From Bacteroidetes bacterium GWC2_46_850 (GTDB lineage: Bacteria; Bacteroidota; Bacteroidia; Bacteroidales; Dysgonomonadaceae): 64,000 nt of DNA. The notes beneath the pieces were generated by a model that did not search any database, was not told the DNA's origin, and saw only the letters and a program-made list of their open reading frames with translations. The stretch is taken from NCBI GenBank assembly GCA_001768325.1, contig MENQ01000011.1:124001-188000 (forward strand), read 5' to 3'. Made by a program: the position numbers and the translations under genes. Position 1 is the stretch's first letter. Every line of letters starts with the position of its first letter. Shown in pieces: positions 62,912 to 64,000 of this stretch.

Positions 62912-64000
62912 GATAGGATAAAGAGGCTACGTGTCGCTTCAACCATATAATCACGATGGCGTTGATCAGCAGCAACGCGGCAATTAGCACGAACACCTTC
63001 GATTCCATGCTCCCGTAGAGCGATCTTCCCGTTAACAACAGACTACTGGCTAGAGCCAGCACAGCGTAGTATATTCCCTGGAAGAGGCCTTTGTACTTCG
63101 CGGGGGAGCTCCTGTAAACGGTATAGAGAAAGATAGATGTAAGTATTGACTCTGCAATGAGCAGGAAGGAGTAGGCTGGATAAATGATGAACTTTTCTCC
63201 GATGAACTCCTTCAACGGTATGAAGCCGGCAAAGGCCAGATAACCGACGATGGCAAAAGCCAAACCTAGAAGCATTAGCTGAAAGATTCTGCCCCAGTGC
63301 ATCGATTTGATGTGCATGACCCATCCAAAAAACAGGAGCATAAGGAGCGGTAGAAGATACCCTTCCATTGGAGTTAGTATCGAGGACAACTCAGTGGCCC
63401 ACCCCGTAAAATCTTTTAGTGCCAATACCAGCGTCGTACCCCTGAGCTGCAGTGAAAAACTTATCATCAGTGCCGTGATCAGAACAGACAAAAGGATAAC
63501 CCTGTGCTGTTTTCTCATGAGAACGGAGGGCTGGTCGGGTTGCTGCGCTGCTGCTGGGTTGGTCAGGCGGTATGTGCGGGTGAAGTGCATGAAAAGGAGC
63601 AATGCGACCAGACCGCAGGCCCCTGCCAGTAGGAAGATGGGGGTGAAACCCCATCGTGTTTTCAGAAAACTTGTGCTCAGCGGTGCCAGCAACCCTCCCA
63701 ACTCGGCCATGAAGGTATAGAGGATAAATCCGGAGAGCCCGCGGATCTCGTTGTCTTTCTCACTGTAGAGGTTACCCAGCAGCACCACCATATTGGGTAG
63801 TGTGAGACCCACACCGGCACCCATCAGTACGAAAGCGGTTATCAGCAGGAAGATCACTCCCGACAGGAAGGGAACTGCCAGGTACATTGTAGTCAGGAGT
63901 ACAAAGCCGGTAATCACAACTTTGTTTCGGTTGCGCTTATCACCCAATAGTCCTGCAAAAAAAGTGGTGATTATCAACGCAACCATGAAAAAGCTGTAAT
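62904..64000 (-). CDS. major facilitator superfamily transporter (N-terminus outside window)
   Basis: The reading frame is open to the window edge, with codons upstream of the Met at 63986 still coding (YSFF before MVALIITTFF), so the true start is to the right of base 64000. About eleven membrane helices remain in 365 residues. The loop GLLGDKRNRNKVVITGF is the MFS helix 2-3 motif, and ITAFVLMGAGVGLTLPNMVVLLG follows. A long hydrophilic middle loop (TYRLTNPAAAQQPDQPSV) divides the halves. No substrate can be assigned. Confidence 0.85.
   Translation of the reverse strand, partial: YSFFMVALIITTFFAGLLGDKRNRNKVVITGFVLLTTMYLAVPFLSGVIFLLITAFVLMGAGVGLTLPNMVVLLGNLYSEKDNEIRGLSGFILYTFMAELGGLLAPLSTSFLKTRWGFTPIFLLAGACGLVALLLFMHFTRTYRLTNPAAAQQPDQPSVLMRKQHRVILLSVLITALMISFSLQLRGTTLVLALKDFTGWATELSSILTPMEGYLLPLLMLLFFGWVMHIKSMHWGRIFQLMLLGLAFAIVGYLAFAGFIPLKEFIGEKFIIYPAYSFLLIAESILTSIFLYTVYRSSPAKYKGLFQGIYYAVLALASSLLLTGRSLYGSMESKVFVLIAALLLINAIVIIWLKRHVASLSYLS

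Overview
The window reads as the chromosome of a member of the Bacteroidales. The reasons are two SusC/SusD polysaccharide-utilisation loci (PULs), many TAnnTTTG -7 elements, a FeoA-FeoB fusion, a SusR/DUF6377-type regulator, families GH97 and GH109, and a Bacteroides-type serine palmitoyltransferase. Gene content resembles Dysgonomonadaceae such as Proteiniphilum or Petrimonas, but that placement is inference. No rRNA, CRISPR array, transposase or prophage gene was seen, and both window ends cut through genes.

Layout. 1-12.3 kb is housekeeping: a truncated metallo-hydrolase, a FabK/nitronate-monooxygenase-like flavoprotein, purD, a membrane protein, a DUF4251 lipoprotein, an alkaline phosphatase, surE-lpxB, pfkA, rnc-fabF-acpP and purN. 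12.3-12.5 kb holds tRNA-Leu(UAG) with a terminator. 12.6-15.7 kb is an arsenic operon: arsR, a decayed arsD/arsA fragment, arsM, thioredoxin-type arsC and acr3. It is followed by an SRPBCC protein, a YjdI/YjdJ-like pair and an acyl-CoA ligase whose composition changes sharply inside the gene. 19-32.4 kb is a PUL for N-acetyl-hexosamine (probably GalNAc) glycans: an XylR/AraC-type regulator, SusC/SusD, NagB, a two-domain esterase, a Tat-exported GH109, a sugar MFS permease and NagA. 32.4-38.4 kb is an iron/fumarate block: a FeoB-associated Cys-rich peptide and FeoAB face a class II fumarase (fumC), followed by an iron-sulfur class I fumarase. A GH2 beta-galactosidase and an RlmD-like methyltransferase come next. 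42.6-57.3 kb is a dextran or alpha-glucan PUL: a SusR-like sensor, SusC, SusD, a three-repeat SusE/F-like protein, lipoprotein GH66 dextranase, GH31 and GH97. 57.4-64 kb carries a TraB/GumN protein, ferritin, serine palmitoyltransferase, a DUF389 membrane protein, a dihydroorotate-dehydrogenase-like protein and a truncated MFS transporter.

How the parts work together. In the dextran locus, GH66 at the surface would cut the chain, SusC/D/E would bind and import oligosaccharides, and periplasmic GH31 and SusB-type GH97 would release glucose. In the hexosamine locus, GH109 and the esterase would release and deacylate GalNAc residues, the permease would import them, and NagA and NagB would deacetylate and deaminate the phosphosugar; no sugar kinase is present here. 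In the arsenic operon, ArsC would reduce arsenate, Acr3 would export arsenite and ArsM would methylate it, all under ArsR, whose probable operator encloses the -7 box.

The least expected signals are non-coding or decayed: the arsD/arsA remnant, an 11-bp perfect inverted repeat between feoAB and fumC, a strong hairpin inside the dextran operon, three copies of TTTAGTCAT before nagA, and composition mosaics in two genes.
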